Assembly (NCBI GenBank): GCA_951804985.1
Contig: OX638134.1
Location: 78,843,679 to 78,907,678, forward strand
Source of the DNA: Dryomyza anilis
Taxonomy: Eukaryota; Arthropoda; Insecta; Diptera; Dryomyzidae
Length of the DNA: 64,000 nt
Direction: 5' to 3'
The notes under the pieces were generated by a model. It did no database searches. It saw only the letters and a program-made list of their open reading frames with translations, and was not told the DNA's origin. Position 1 is the stretch's first letter. Every line of letters begins with the position of its first letter. The position numbers were made by a program, and so were the translations under genes. Of the stretch, positions 1 through 10,909 are shown one piece after another.

Positions 1-106
1 TGTGGTCATGTTTTTGGAGATATTGCAGACATTAATCAAAGTATTGCTCGTCTTTTCAATACTGATTATTGCATTCGGTTTGGCTTTCTATATATTATTA
101 TCCAAG
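1..106 (+). CDS. TrpA1: TRPA1 channel, exon encoding S5 (5'-truncated by window)
   Basis: This exon enters from the left edge and reads, from base 2, VVMFLEILQTLIKVLLVFSI followed by LIIAFGLAFYILLSK. This is the S5 helix of an insect TRPA1 channel. TRPA1 is a plasma-membrane, Ca2+-permeable cation channel that senses temperature and noxious chemicals. The exon ends in frame (AAG) at a GTAAAT donor at 107. The ankyrin repeats and S1-S4 lie outside the window. Assignment to TRPA1 rather than Painless, Pyrexia or Water witch rests on the near-identity I recognise in this exon and the four that follow. Family identity is near certain and the orthologue call is strong. Confidence 0.93.
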
Positions 107-184
107 GTAAATCGATATTTGTTTTAAATATTTTATTTTTATTTTATGCTTGTTTTTATTAATTCTTATAAATCTGCTTTGCAG

Positions 185-347
185 ATTATTGATCCGCAGC
201 CGAATCATTTGTCCTTTTCGAATATACCGATGTCTTTGTTGCGTACATTTTCCATGATGCTGGGCGAATTGGATTTTGTTGGCACCTATGTGAACACCTA
301 TTATCATGATCAGCTAAAGGTGCCAGTTACATCGTTTTTGATTTTAA
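185..347 (+). CDS. TrpA1: TRPA1 channel, pore-region exon
   Basis: The acceptor is TTTGCAG at 178-184 and the donor is GTAAGT at 348, giving phase 1 at the 3' end. The exon encodes the outer pore and pore helix (FSNIPMSLLRTFSMMLGELD), then FVGTYVNTYYHDQLKVPVTS leading into S6. The acidic filter motif GELD corresponds to the GD/GE selectivity filter of TRPA channels, which governs Ca2+ permeation. The reading frame continues directly from the previous exon (phase 0 junction). Confidence 0.93.
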
Positions 348-490
348 GTAAGTAGTAAATTTCTCGTCAGTAAGAAATATATTTCTTTTAAGTAGTAAAT
401 TTATTTTGTTCAATTCTGTTTTTTACTTACTACGTTATATTGTTTAATCGTGTTTTCTTTTATAATTGTATTGGCTATCACTAATTTTAG

Positions 491-603
491 GCGTCTTCAT
501 GATTCTCATGCCAATTCTGCTCATGAATCTACTCATCGGTTTAGCTGTTGGCGACATTGAATCCGTGCGACGTAATGCACAATTAAAACGTCTGGCCATG
601 CAG
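491..603 (+). CDS. TrpA1: TRPA1 channel, S6 and TRP-like helix exon
   Basis: The acceptor is ATTTTAG at 484-490 and the donor is GTAAAT at 604. The phase 1 junction restores AGC (Ser). The exon encodes S6 and the start of the cytoplasmic helix: VFMILMPILLMNLLIGLAVG then DIESVRRNAQLKRLAMQ. LLMNLLIGLAVGDI is the hallmark S6 gate sequence of TRPA1 proteins, also present in vertebrates. The exon ends in phase 0. Confidence 0.94.
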
Positions 604-1520
604 GTAAATGTTATAGAAAGTACTATGCAAAATTAATTTTCACTCTAAATTAAAATTCTTTTTTTTTAACGAGTCAGTTCTTTCCCGAGACACATTTTTC
701 GCTAACAACTTTTCTTCGATACTATTTTTTACCATATAATTCATTCTCAGACAAGTAGAGTCTTTTGGAAAGATTTTTCGAGCAACCCTTTATAAGATTT
801 TTTCGAATACAACAGAAATACTGTTTAATTAATTTTAATATTTTTGTCTGCGACGAATAAAAATACGGTGATGTTTATTTTGAGAATATAATAAAAAATC
901 TGAGGCCACTTACATCTTTTTTTTGTTGTATTGCTAATGAATTTTGGTGTCAGATTTTGTTGCATCGATGCCGAACGGAAGTTTTCATTAAAATATCTTC
1001 CATTTTCGCAGTTAAAGTTATAAACAGAGGAGTCTTTTAAGAACTGCCGAAGAACACATTAATTGCGTTCTTAGTTGTTGGTAACTTTGTGAAATCCCGC
1101 ACTACCATAGAATTAAAAAAACGATACACTTTTCCATCAATCGTTAGAACAATTTCACTTTTCACAAAACACTTTATAAATCGAAATGAGGAACAAAATT
1201 AAAACTCATTAAAACACTGCTAAACATCGCGAATATTTAATTCAACGATCGAACTGAGTGGAGTATTCGCAATAGCACTAAACACTATTCACAATAACGT
1301 TCTTCTTATTTGGATTACCAGGGTTGTTATCTACATATGCGAATTCAGCGATGTAGACCATTAATAAAAACTCTGTAGAAAATGTATACAATGTAGATAA
1401 TGTAAATGTAGTTAAAAAACATTAATATTTTAGACTATTTGCAAATTAATATTAATTTTTAAAAATGTATAATTTATGACTTGTATTACACTTGTATTAC
1501 ATTTGACAAAAATGTTCGAC

Positions 1521-1873
1521 ACCAGAAATGAAAGTTACATATTCTTATGGATTTGGATATTCTAAGAATATTGGCGTTTTCAGTTTTATCTCTACACGTC
1601 CAGTTTCAAGGATATTCGAGAAAAACGAAAAACCACGTTTTTGAGGATTCTATTCGTTAGTAAGCGTTGGATATAAAGTCAGACTTATTTTTATTTTATC
1701 CAAAACATGCATAAAAGAAGATACATTATATGTTCATATCAATTTTCAAAATTCATTTAACTGGACCTAAGATATGAAGCAAAAAGGACTCATTTTTGGG
1801 CTAAAAAAAGGCTAATTTTTAGCATATTTCTCAACTCCCAGATGTGCAAGAATATGTAACTTTCATTTCTGGT
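1521..1873. repeat. 353-bp element with perfect 26-bp terminal inverted repeats
   Basis: Bases 1521-1546 (starting ACCAGAAATGAAAGTTAC) are the exact reverse complement of 1848-1873 (ending GTAACTTTCATTTCTGGT). There are no mismatches over 26 bases, and 301 bases lie between the arms. No target-site duplication is obvious. It fits a MITE-like element or a long intronic hairpin. Confidence 0.75.
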
Positions 1874-1960
1874 GATGAAATGGGTGCGCACCGTGTTATA
1901 AAAGAATTATATTAAAAAAATTATATTGGAAATGACTGTATTCCTGGAACTTATTCAAGT

Positions 1961-2205
1961 TACATTGCACACAGGAAAAAATGTATTTTGCAGCAAACAT
2001 ATTATGTTACATGTAACTTTGATGAATTTCCATATTTTTAAAACAAATATTTTAATAATATTATAAAACCATAAATCATGAAATGCACAACAAAATATTT
2101 TAAAAAATTTGGAATTACAGCCAATTAAAGTCATTCAATTTATGTTCTCAAATATATTATGTTTGCTGTAAACAAATTTATTCCCTGCGAGTAACACGGC
2201 AGTAC
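1961..2205. repeat. MITE-like element with imperfect terminal inverted repeats
   Basis: The left end GTTACATTGCACACAGG through GCAGCAAACATATTATG is matched in reverse complement by the right end ATTATGTTTGCTGTAAAC through CCCTGCGAGTAAC. The match is imperfect over roughly 40 bases. The core AGCAAACATA is well conserved in both arms. No coding capacity is seen. Confidence 0.5.
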
Positions 2206-2444
2206 TATGTCAGCTTTACTAGTTGGCGGACTAGTTTCTGGCCATCAAAACGAGTTAATAACTGGACAGTGCTGCCATGTTGTTTTCAGATAGAAAGCGG
2301 ATATTTAAACATCTCTGTTACTGGATTGTTACTTAATTGGGAAACTAGTTAATTACTATATGCGAGGAAAGTGAATGAGATGACTAATATGCTCCAGGTC
2401 GAGAACCACTTTATTTTTAGTTTCCACTTTTTCGTTACACATTT

Positions 2445-2572
2445 AGAGAAAATAGCTAGAGATAGAGCAAAATAGAGCAAAAAATCTCATAGAGATGTGT
2501 AAACACTACATAGAGCTCCTCTATAGGGAGCTCTACGGTAGTTTTTTTGCTCTATCTCTAGCTAATTTCTCT
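2445..2572. repeat. Short foldback with 28-base arms
   Basis: Bases 2445-2472 (AGAGAAAATAGCTAGAGATA then GAGCAAAA) pair with 2545-2572 with a single mismatch. The interior also contains the palindromic stretch TAGAGCTCC..GGGAGCTCTA at the apex. In the TrpA1 pre-mRNA this would fold into a hairpin of about 128 nt. Confidence 0.7.
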
Positions 2573-2959
2573 ATCGTGCATTCGAGCCTTAATAATTTTT
2601 TTATTTTTCAAATTTGCCTACCTTTAAAATTTAGCTATCAGCGTGTGCTTATAATAAGAAACTATTTATTTTTGGGTAAAAATTATAATAGCAAATCTAA
2701 TATTAATCAAAATATTCAAATTTGCACTAAAAATTTCAAATCTCACTACTAAAAAATTCCCAAATAAAAAAAAAACTAAAATATTCACTTAAATTCAAAT
2801 GTTAAAATAATAATTCATGTTATCAACTTCAAGTTATTGTTATATCAAAAAATACACTTTCTTTAAAAATTATAATTTTACAAAAACAAAACTTATCTAT
2901 TTACTCCTAAAAATTATGATTAGATTAAATTATTTATTCAACTCATTTAAAAATTTTAG

Positions 2960-3119
2960 GTCGTTTTACACACTGAGTTGGAACGCAAATTGCCACAAAT
3001 GTGGTTGCAACGAATCGATAAAATGGAGCTGATCGAGTATCCAAATACCACCAAATGCAAATTGGGATTTCTTGATTTTATTTTGCGCAAATGGTTTTCA
3101 AATCCATTCACAGAGGACA
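2960..3119 (+). CDS. TrpA1: TRPA1 channel, proximal C-terminal exon
   Basis: The acceptor is TTTTAG at 2954-2959 and the donor is GTAAGT at 3120. The exon encodes VVLHTELERKLPQMWLQRID, then a KMELIEYPN segment and LGFLDFILRKWFSNPFTED. This corresponds to the membrane-proximal C-terminal region following the TRP-like helix of TRPA1. It ends in phase 1 and joins AGC (Ser) in the next exon. Confidence 0.92.
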
Positions 3120-3347
3120 GTAAGTAAAACATTGCCCATTGCCAATACTTAATGTCTCGCCAAGAATTGGAACCTCAACGAATAAAGGTTTTGAATCCGG
3201 TTTTAAGTTTTATAACGAAACAGTTTCGGTTTCGATTTTTGAGCTAACATTAAACAAAAATGAGATACCTTTGGGATCAATTTAAAAAAATAAATTTAAT
3301 AAATATGACTTACCATTTTTTTTACTTTTAAAAACCACACCCAGAAA

Positions 3348-3556
3348 AAAATACTATATAAATAATAGTTTTTTACTAATAAAAATAGTCAATAGGATAA
3401 ATTAAAATTTTAATCGGAAAATACCATTAAATACTAGAAAATACCATGACATTGCCATTGAGTTTATATGAAAGATTTATTTTTTGTATACTATTAAATC
3501 AATAATTGTCCTATTGACTAATTTTAATGGGATTTGAGGGTATTTTTTTCTGGGTG
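3348..3556 (+). mobile_element. 209-bp MITE, family with CACCCAGAAAAAAATAC ends (copy 1)
   Basis: It lies in the last TrpA1 intron. It begins CACCCAGAAAAAAATACT and ends AGGGTATTTTTTTCTGGGTG, so the 17 terminal bases are inverted repeats. The interior has paired ATAATAGTTTTTTACTA and TAGTATACAAA-type blocks. It is highly similar to copies at 59307-59523 (inverted) and 60116-60336 (same orientation). It has no coding capacity and is non-autonomous. Confidence 0.8.
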
Positions 3557-3724
3557 CATCTTCAAAATAGTTAAAACTGTTTTTCGATATCGATTTATCT
3601 CTAATTTTTGCATAACTGTTTTACAATAAATAGTGAAATGGTTTAAATCCGATATCGGTTTCGCTTACGGTTTCAATCCATTGCTCAAAACATTACCTTT
3701 AATAAATCCCTTTTCCCTGGATAG

Positions 3725-4026
3725 GCTCCCTCGATGCCATACCATTCGACAACAACGACGATTACATCAATGCCGAACTAGAGAAACAACGTCGCAAATT
3801 GCGCGACATTAATCGCATTCTGGAGCAACAGCATCAGCTGCTTCGTCTCATTGTTCAAAAGATGGAAATCAAAACCGAAGCTGACGATGTCGACGAGGGT
3901 GTTTCGCCCAATGAACTACGCTCATTAACGAATTACAGCAATGGCAACCATACGGGTTCGCGTTGGACATCGCCCCGTATACGCAATAAATTGCGAGCGG
4001 CCTTAAGTTTTAATAAGAGCATGTAG
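3725..4026 (+). CDS. TrpA1: TRPA1 channel, last coding exon with C-terminal coiled coil
   Basis: The acceptor is GGATAG at 3719-3724 and the stop is TAG at 4024-4026. The exon encodes SLDAIPFDNNDDYINAELEK, then a heptad-rich helix (KQRRKLRDINRILEQQHQLL) that forms the C-terminal coiled coil of the TRPA1 tetramer. A Ser/Asn-rich tail follows and the protein ends in FNKSM. The tail keeps an EADDVDEG acidic patch and a basic RWTSPRIRNKLR segment, as in Drosophila TRPA1. The whole C-terminal half of the gene is intact, with no frameshift. Confidence 0.94.
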
Positions 4027-6450
4027 GCCATGCGAAGAAATTGAGTCCTTCAATGGTACTAAACTAGCGGTCATGGCAACGTCGTCGTCGTTTGACAAAG
4101 AATAATGTATATCAGAGTGTGGCAAGCATGGTAGGTTGTGGTGACTGCGGTTTAGTGAGGTGATTCAATTTCATTATTTTTAATTAAGTTGTTTTTATTT
4201 GTTAACATAGAATTTTTTTTCTTTTTGAAAGAGAACAAACAAACTGTACGAAGTAGAGTGTTTGATATTTGATGAAAATATCAGTAATTTTGTAGGGTTT
4301 ATGTAAGGTTTATATACAATTTATATAGCTACTGTTTGTGTTTTTATGTTATAGAAAGTTTATACAAGATTTACACAAGTTATAATAGCTATAAGTAAAA
4401 AAAAAATTGAAATTAAACAATTTGAGAATATTTATATATACGTCATTGTTAGATATATTAGGTTGGTTGTTAATTTGTCGCATACAATGTTTACGTGTAT
4501 TTATATGTATGATAAATAATAATATTGCTATTATATCTATAAATTTTGTTGTTTGTGTATTTAAATCAAAAATATTCATTGTAATTTCAAAAATATATAT
4601 TTTTAAGTAATCATTAATTATTACCACAGATTTATTTATCCTTCCAAAATAATTGTATTCTCCTAGTAGAAATTTGGTAGGGCCATGGTCATGAAGTGAT
4701 CATGTCATTATTTGAGATGATCGGGATATGACGAGGCCCATAATGTTCTTGTAACGCAGTGCCCTGATAACGTACTGACCACTGGCCATGATCATGTACC
4801 GATCGGGCAATTACCTATTTTATTATTTACCCGACAATTGCCTTATTAGAGCCCCAGCATAATAGGGTTTCTCTCATTAAATCTCGATCATTGTCTGATG
4901 CTAATTTCATTATGAATTTAGTATGGTAAGCATGATAACGGCTGATAAAAGAATTGATAAAACTTCAAATTTATTATATAAGTTTACAATTGTTAAAATC
5001 ATTGCATAGAAAATTTCCAAATAGGTTATTCAATTATTTCAATGTTAAATTATTGTACCTACATATTAAATATTATTTTAAAATTCTATAATCTTAAATA
5101 AAATATATATTTTAAGTTGAAATTATTTTACTTTCTTAAATTATTTTTGTTCATGACATTATATAAAATTTAAAAATTCATAAAACATTTCTAAAGACTA
5201 TCTATAATATTAATTGTAGTTCGTGAAATCAAAAAATTAACGTTTGAGAAAAATTATAAAATAAATCTTAGGTAATAATTGGTCGACATATTGACATTGT
5301 CAAATGGGCAAAAATTCTTGGTATTTTTATTGACAACGCATATACTTCAATATACGTCGCACAACATAGTCTATGGTTTTGTGTCTTTTTGTCTAAATCA
5401 TAAAAAATATTATGTCTAAACTATAGAAAAATGTTTTAAGAAATTCAGAATCAAAGGTCATTCCATAAACGATAGTGGTATTAAAGTCAGTTCAGGTAGA
5501 GAAATGTATTAAATATTTACAATCCGAGCTCTGGTAATGGGTACTAGGAATAATTTAAAAATTAAGCAACCAATTGTTGAGACGAATAACCAAAGTATGT
5601 AAAGTAGGCAACGAAAACCAAAAAAAATATATATTTTATAATAAAAAAACTGGTTTTAGCAAAATACAAAAGTTTGGTCAACGAATTTATAGAAATATAT
5701 AAAACAATTACTTTTATACAAGAAAACAAAAAATATATATGTGCAGCTAATTAAAATGTACTTCATGAAATCATTATAACATATGAGACAAAATTGTATG
5801 CTTCATATAAGCAAAAAAATATATATACATTACTTACATACATTAAATATTTTTGTAATGTTGTTTTGATGTCATTCAAACTATGTAATTTGAAATAAAT
5901 ACAAATTTATGCAGTACATTATATATGACAAATGTTTAGGCATGTTTATAATACGATTTATATATATATATCACTGAAAAATGTATTTTATGAAATTATA
6001 TTGAAATTCAATTTAGAATAATTATTAAAACAGCACAATATTAAATAAATATATATTTGATGGTGTATACAAAAATAATTCGTTCTGTTGAGTTTTATTT
6101 CATAGAAACAAACGAGTACTTTTTGCTATTTGCTAACAGATGGCGCGACATATATGCAAAATCCACATGTAATCACCAAGCACATCTTGCTGGCCATCAA
6201 ATTTTCGGTGGTCACATTGAAATTCGATGATCGAATTTCAAAGACAAACAATTAAAAATCGATATCGCGCCTTTTCGATACTCGATTTTTAGAATCGATG
6301 AATTGTATTGTTTTTATTTTGCAGTGTTGCCTTACCTTTTTAAAAAATCTTTAATTTTCTGGATATGGGAGAACGCAATTTCTTGAAAAGTTAAAAAAAG
6401 AAGACTGACTTTGCGTTAAAATCAGCACCAGCGAATTGTATGTACGAATT
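4027..6450 (+). other. TrpA1 3' UTR and AT-rich 3' flank
   Basis: No convincing coding frame is present. Candidate AATAAA signals occur at 5097-5102 and 5894-5899, and which one is used cannot be decided from sequence. At 4675-4820 there is a cluster of ATGATC/GATCATG motifs with local palindromy. The rest is unremarkable AT-rich DNA. Confidence 0.5.
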
Positions 6451-6454
6451 GTAT

Positions 6455-6730
6455 TACCAAGAAACAAAACGTACCGTATACGTGCCGTTAACGTAAAGCA
6501 TATACGGAATCAGATTCCGTAAACGTACTGTATTATGAAGCCGTTACGGATAAAACGTGACATCGAAAACGCTGCTCGAAACCGTTTTTCATATTGTATC
6601 GACGGAGCGTTAACGGATCGTATTTTTTAAATAAAACGGAGCCGTATACGGTCCGTACTTTTGTTATAAAACGGAGTGTACTCCGTTGAGTGCATTGAAA
6701 AACGTACCGTATGATTTTATTTGATTATAA
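6455..6730. repeat. Palindrome-rich element related to the 25.4-27.1 kb element
   Basis: It starts ACCAAGAAACAAAACG, close to the reverse complement of the right end of the 25435-27055 element. It is filled with many short complementary words such as CCGTTAACG, ACGGAATC, CCGTATACGG and CGGTCCGTA. It is not coding. It is probably a shorter or decayed member of the same non-autonomous family. Confidence 0.5.
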
Positions 6731-6740
6731 TTGTTATAGC

Positions 6741-7506
6741 AGACGTTTAAAATGGAATACTAAAAAAAGTTTAAAATGTTAAAATTACAATAACGAGCTC
6801 TTTTTATATTCCTTACAAACGAAAACAAAATACTAATGACTTAAAAATGACGTCAATTTCAATTAAATGTTATCAGCAAAAATATTTAATATTCAAAAAT
6901 ATTAATATTTAATCGTAACTTAAAAATGATCGTCGTTAAAACGATAGTCATAAAATGCGTCGTTGAAACGCCCTGAAATCTTTGTATCCGGCCTCCTCAA
7001 CATTAAAGCCCGTAACTTCAATGAATAGATATCTACTGGTGCTTAGTTATCTATCGTGTGAGCAAAATTTCGTAACTTCAACGCATAATTAAGGAGTAAA
7101 AACACCGGATAGGTAAGAGATATCTGTTCGGTACAAACACCAATAGATATATACTCGTTGAAGTTAGGTATTAGACAGTTATTAAATGTTTTGTAGTACT
7201 TGAAGATTTTTAAAATTTACAGCATACAAGTTGAGATGCTTTTCCATTTTTTGTTAAACATTTTTTAATTAAAAACGTATATGTCTTAATACTTTTTTGC
7301 TAACTTTTATTTCAGATAACTATTTAAAGTTAGCATAAAGTTATGTTTTGGGCATCGTTTGTCTGGTTGGATTATTTTGCCAAATAACGGCACTCTCTGC
7401 AATTGCTTATATATTAGGACCAGACAGTTGGATTGTTTTATTGTCTTCTATTAATTGATGTGACTTACAAACAACAAATATTAAAAAAAACAACAAATAA
7501 ATACAA
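6741..7506. other. Intergenic, no gene seen
   Basis: AT-rich sequence with several TAACTTCAA and AGATATCTA words at 7010-7170. No open frame with protein-like composition and no RNA gene were recognised. Confidence 0.5.
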
Positions 7507-9031
7507 TACACTCTCAGAAATACATTGTTACTTTTTTACAATATGGGATTTATAAATAATTGAATCACATGGCAGCACTACTTTGAATACAAAAAATAAA
7601 ATGGCATTTCATTTGTTATTATTTAATTTAAAATTCTTCAAGGAAGTCGTTCAATCGTTCCCGAATATAAGTAAGTTGTTTGTAATTTAAATTAATATTA
7701 ATTAATCAATTTCTATTTTTACATGTTTTAGCCTGCACCTCGCGAAAAAGTTGCAGATCAAGTCGGGTATCAGGAGTATCAGACTATGCCCGCCAGACTC
7801 GTGGTCGTGGTAGTTCGACCATTTTGTTCCATAATATTTACGACGGCGTGATTCTGGCATTTTAGACAGAAACTTGCGCGAGCTCTCCTGTGGGGGACTC
7901 CCAGCCGGCCAAACTATCATAAACGACATCGTAAATGATAGCAAATATTCGTAAATAATGAATAAAAAATAAAGCAAAAACGATTTTTTTGTTCGTAAAC
8001 AAACTCGTTTTTAATATTTTTTACGATTAAATTTTAATCGTAAATGATAATAATTTTTAACTCTTTTACGAGCTTTTTCCTACTTTTTTAACGATACAAA
8101 AAAATGAAGTAAATGCATTTAAATTTCATATTAAGCTCCCAAATCCATTTACTTCTTAATTACAGCAAATGATTTAAAGTTTACAGCAAAACAATTTATT
8201 TAATCTTGTGAAAAATATTGAACATATTATGCATTTTATTAAATGAAATTTTGATTAGGAAAACAATAATACATTTTGACAATCTTTTTTTACGATTTAC
8301 ACACTCGAAAAATACGAGCCATCGTTATTTAAGAGCAAAATATGATTGTTTTTTTTCATTGACATTTATCATCGTTTTTTACGTTGAAAATAATAGAAAT
8401 TTATGATTATTTTGAATCGTCAAATTATCGTAATTTACGATAATCATAAAAAATGTGTGTAAGTGCCGACTGGGTAAGTTGTTTGTAATTTTAATTAATA
8501 TTAATTAATCAGTTTCTATTTTTAAATGTTTTTAGCCTGCACCTCGCGAAAAAGTTGCAGATCAAGTCGGGTATCAGGAGTATCAGACTATGCCCGCCAG
8601 AATCGTGGTCGTTGTTCGACCATATTGTTCCATAATATTTTCGACGGACACGCGCTGATTAAAGGATTATTTAGATGAAATCCACGGCGTGATTCTGACA
8701 TTTTAGACAGAAACTTGCGCGAGCTCTACTGCGGTTGACTGCTTCCCAAAGACTTGTCGTGCAAAAAATCGCGCTGCACGTGTTCGCATATATGCCCACT
8801 GGATTATAAAAGAATTGATTGCAAATAAAAATTCGAAAAACATTCGTGCCTTTTTGTATTTTATTCATTGACAATATCGATTGTTATCCGAACATGCGTA
8901 TGACGTTTAAAAAAAAAACAATCTAATTGTCAAGTCGACTATAAGGTGACCAATCTGTTGATAAGATCTATTTTGAACATCGAGATTGTTATGATATTGT
9001 CGGTAATGACAATATATTTCTGAGAGTGTAT
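7507..9031. mobile_element. 1.5-kb non-autonomous element with CACTCTCAGAAATA termini and internal duplication
   Basis: The left terminus ACACTCTCAGAAATACATTG (7508 on) is matched in reverse complement by CAATATATTTCTGAGAGTGT ending near 9029, about 20 bases with one mismatch. Inside, a block of roughly 240 bases at 7675-7900 (from AAGTTGTTTGTAATT through GCGCGAGCTCT) is repeated directly at 8475-8728 with small indels. Each copy looks like a 3' intron end (GTAAG...ATGTTTTAG) followed by CCTGCACCTCGCG. That raises the possibility of a captured gene fragment. No transposase is visible. Confidence 0.6.
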
Positions 9032-10305
9032 AAAATAAATACGATATCTCGACATCAGGTATTCGATAACGATTCTTCGATATTTTCGATGTTGACTTTT
9101 GAAGTTTCGAAAATTCGAACTGAACTTTTGAAGTTTCAAAAATATTCGAAGTCGACGAAGGCGAAAATTATATTGCTCAGTTCGTCTTGGTCGTTGAAGG
9201 AGTACGGTGGATTGTGGAATAATTAAAAAATAGATCACGTTTAACTGAAAAACTGCACAAATTTTCACATCAAGTGCGGCCATCTTTTTTTCTTCAAACT
9301 AATTGTGCGAAGAAAACTTGTAAAAGTTGCAAATATTAGAAAAAAAACAACGACAAATTGTTTTGAATCAACAATTAAATTAAACAAAGGTAAGCTAGTG
9401 AATAAAGTGAATTTGTTAATTTTTAACTAAAATACGGTGTGGATCAAAAATAAAATGGCGTGAGTCATGGTTTTTAATGTTTCTAGAAATATTGTGCAGC
9501 TTTTTATTAAGCTGCGCAATTTGTAGATCAAATATTTTGTTTTAGTTCGTAAATTTAAATCTATTCAATTATATAATTTTAATTTGTAAAAAAAGAGATA
9601 CATATAATTTTAGCCGGTTGATGGCCATGCAAAGAAAAGAACTCTTGCCGCGTGCATTTTTGTACAGTTTAAACAAAGAGTTTGTTTAATTTTTAGTACT
9701 GTACAATTTGGCATGTTTTTTTTATTAAATTCTATGGTTTTTAACAGCATTTGTTTCATTTTTTTTGTTAGCAAAAAGAGTTTGTGAAAATTTAGTCTTT
9801 GTGGAATAAAAAGACCACCCTCCACCTTTTTTTTTTGTATTTTTTTATACTTTTTCTCATTCTGGCATTACGCGCCATTTTGTTCGCCTTAATCAGTTCG
9901 TCGCCGTGTATTTCATGCCGCGTTGCCAACTCTAAATGGAACCGGTTTTTTTTTATTTTCAATGCTGGCTGTCATTGAAATGAGCAGAGCAATAATTAAA
10001 TAATTATTTAAACTTGTGAAACTACATATTGCTTGTCTTTCTTTTTCGCTGTAATTAGGCGCAAAATGTCGTTGACCTCTGTATTTTGCCGGCATTATTG
10101 CTACAAGTTGGCTTTGCCTTGATGTGATAGTGATGTACATTTTTAGAGTATGTTTGACACTTGGCTTTGGATATATTTTCGCCGTTGATGTCAACACGTG
10201 AACATGTTTTTTTTACTTGGGAATTAGATTGCTCCTTTCGAAAAATACGATACAGATTTGCATTCAGTTTTCTCAAAATCTATTTTACACGAATATAACC
10301 TCCAA
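9032..10305. other. Intergenic, no gene seen
   Basis: Mostly AT-rich sequence with A/T homopolymer runs. At 9040-9190 there are repeated TTCGAA/TCGA words. Open frames here are composition artefacts. No recognised protein or RNA gene. Confidence 0.45.
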
Positions 10306-10552
10306 ATCATGTATCTTTTTATTATCGTGTGACTACGATTCGTTTCCAGTACCCATCGTCTAAAATTGGTATAACGTTTTTCAAACGTTTCGTTCGTTTC
10401 GCTCTTTCAATCGAATGTTTGTTCAATATTTTTGTTTTGCCAACTATTTTTCATATACAAACATTTTTTTTTTACTTTGTCTTTAAAAATTTTAGTCATA
10501 CGATATTCTAACGAATTGTAGCCGATATCGTTGTCACTGGGAAATACATGAT
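10306..10552. repeat. Foldback element, ATCATGTAT ends (copy 1)
   Basis: It begins ATCATGTATCTTTTTATT and ends GGAAATACATGAT, so the terminal ATCATGTAT is inverted. Secondary blocks GTGTGACTACGATTCG and CGAATTGTAGCCGATATC are also partially complementary. The same sequence recurs at 28107-28397 in the same orientation with scattered changes and a different centre. Confidence 0.6.
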
Positions 10553-10700
10553 CGGGGTGTAAATTTCCATGCAACGGATCAAAAGGTTAATTTTATACTC
10601 GATATCCAGTTTAGACTCAACGTTTTGTTTTATTTGACTTTAAACTAATTTTTTTTTTGTTTTGATATCTCGAAACAATAGAACCAAGGTGTTATTGCTG

Positions 10701-10905
10701 CCGGCCTCAGCAGTCCAGAGGTAGCGGGTTGGACTTGAATTCTGAAGGTCTCGGGTTCGAATCCCAGCATGGGAGCTCGTGACGATATTAACCACAAAAT
10801 TGTAGGGAATAGATTTCACAGTACAATGGATATAGTCTGTCTGCGTGCTGTGGATCTTAGTAGATATTAAAAATAGAACAAAATAAGCTTGATCAATGAA
10901 ACTAT
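10701..10905 (+). repeat. tRNA-derived SINE-like sequence
   Basis: It has a tRNA-like head, GGCCTCAGCAGTCCAGAGGT, followed by AGCGGGTTGGACTTGAATTC. The pol III B box GGTTCGAATCC at 10754-10764 is perfect. The downstream part (GAGCTCGTGACGATATTAACC onward) is not tRNA and ends in an A-rich stretch near 10875. There is no good acceptor-stem pairing, so this is a SINE or tRNA-derived retroposon rather than a functional tRNA gene. Confidence 0.6.
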
Positions 10906-10909
10906 GTTT

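Larger units (their letters stand above)
604..2959 (+). other. Intron of TrpA1 (2.36 kb) with three inverted-repeat structures
   Basis: No coding exon is visible. The intron is AT-rich and holds three inverted-repeat structures listed separately (1521-1873, about 1961-2205 and 2445-2572). A weaker candidate at 2194-2282 is bounded by AACACGGCAGTACT and its near complement AGTGCTGCCATGTT. Confidence 0.75.
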
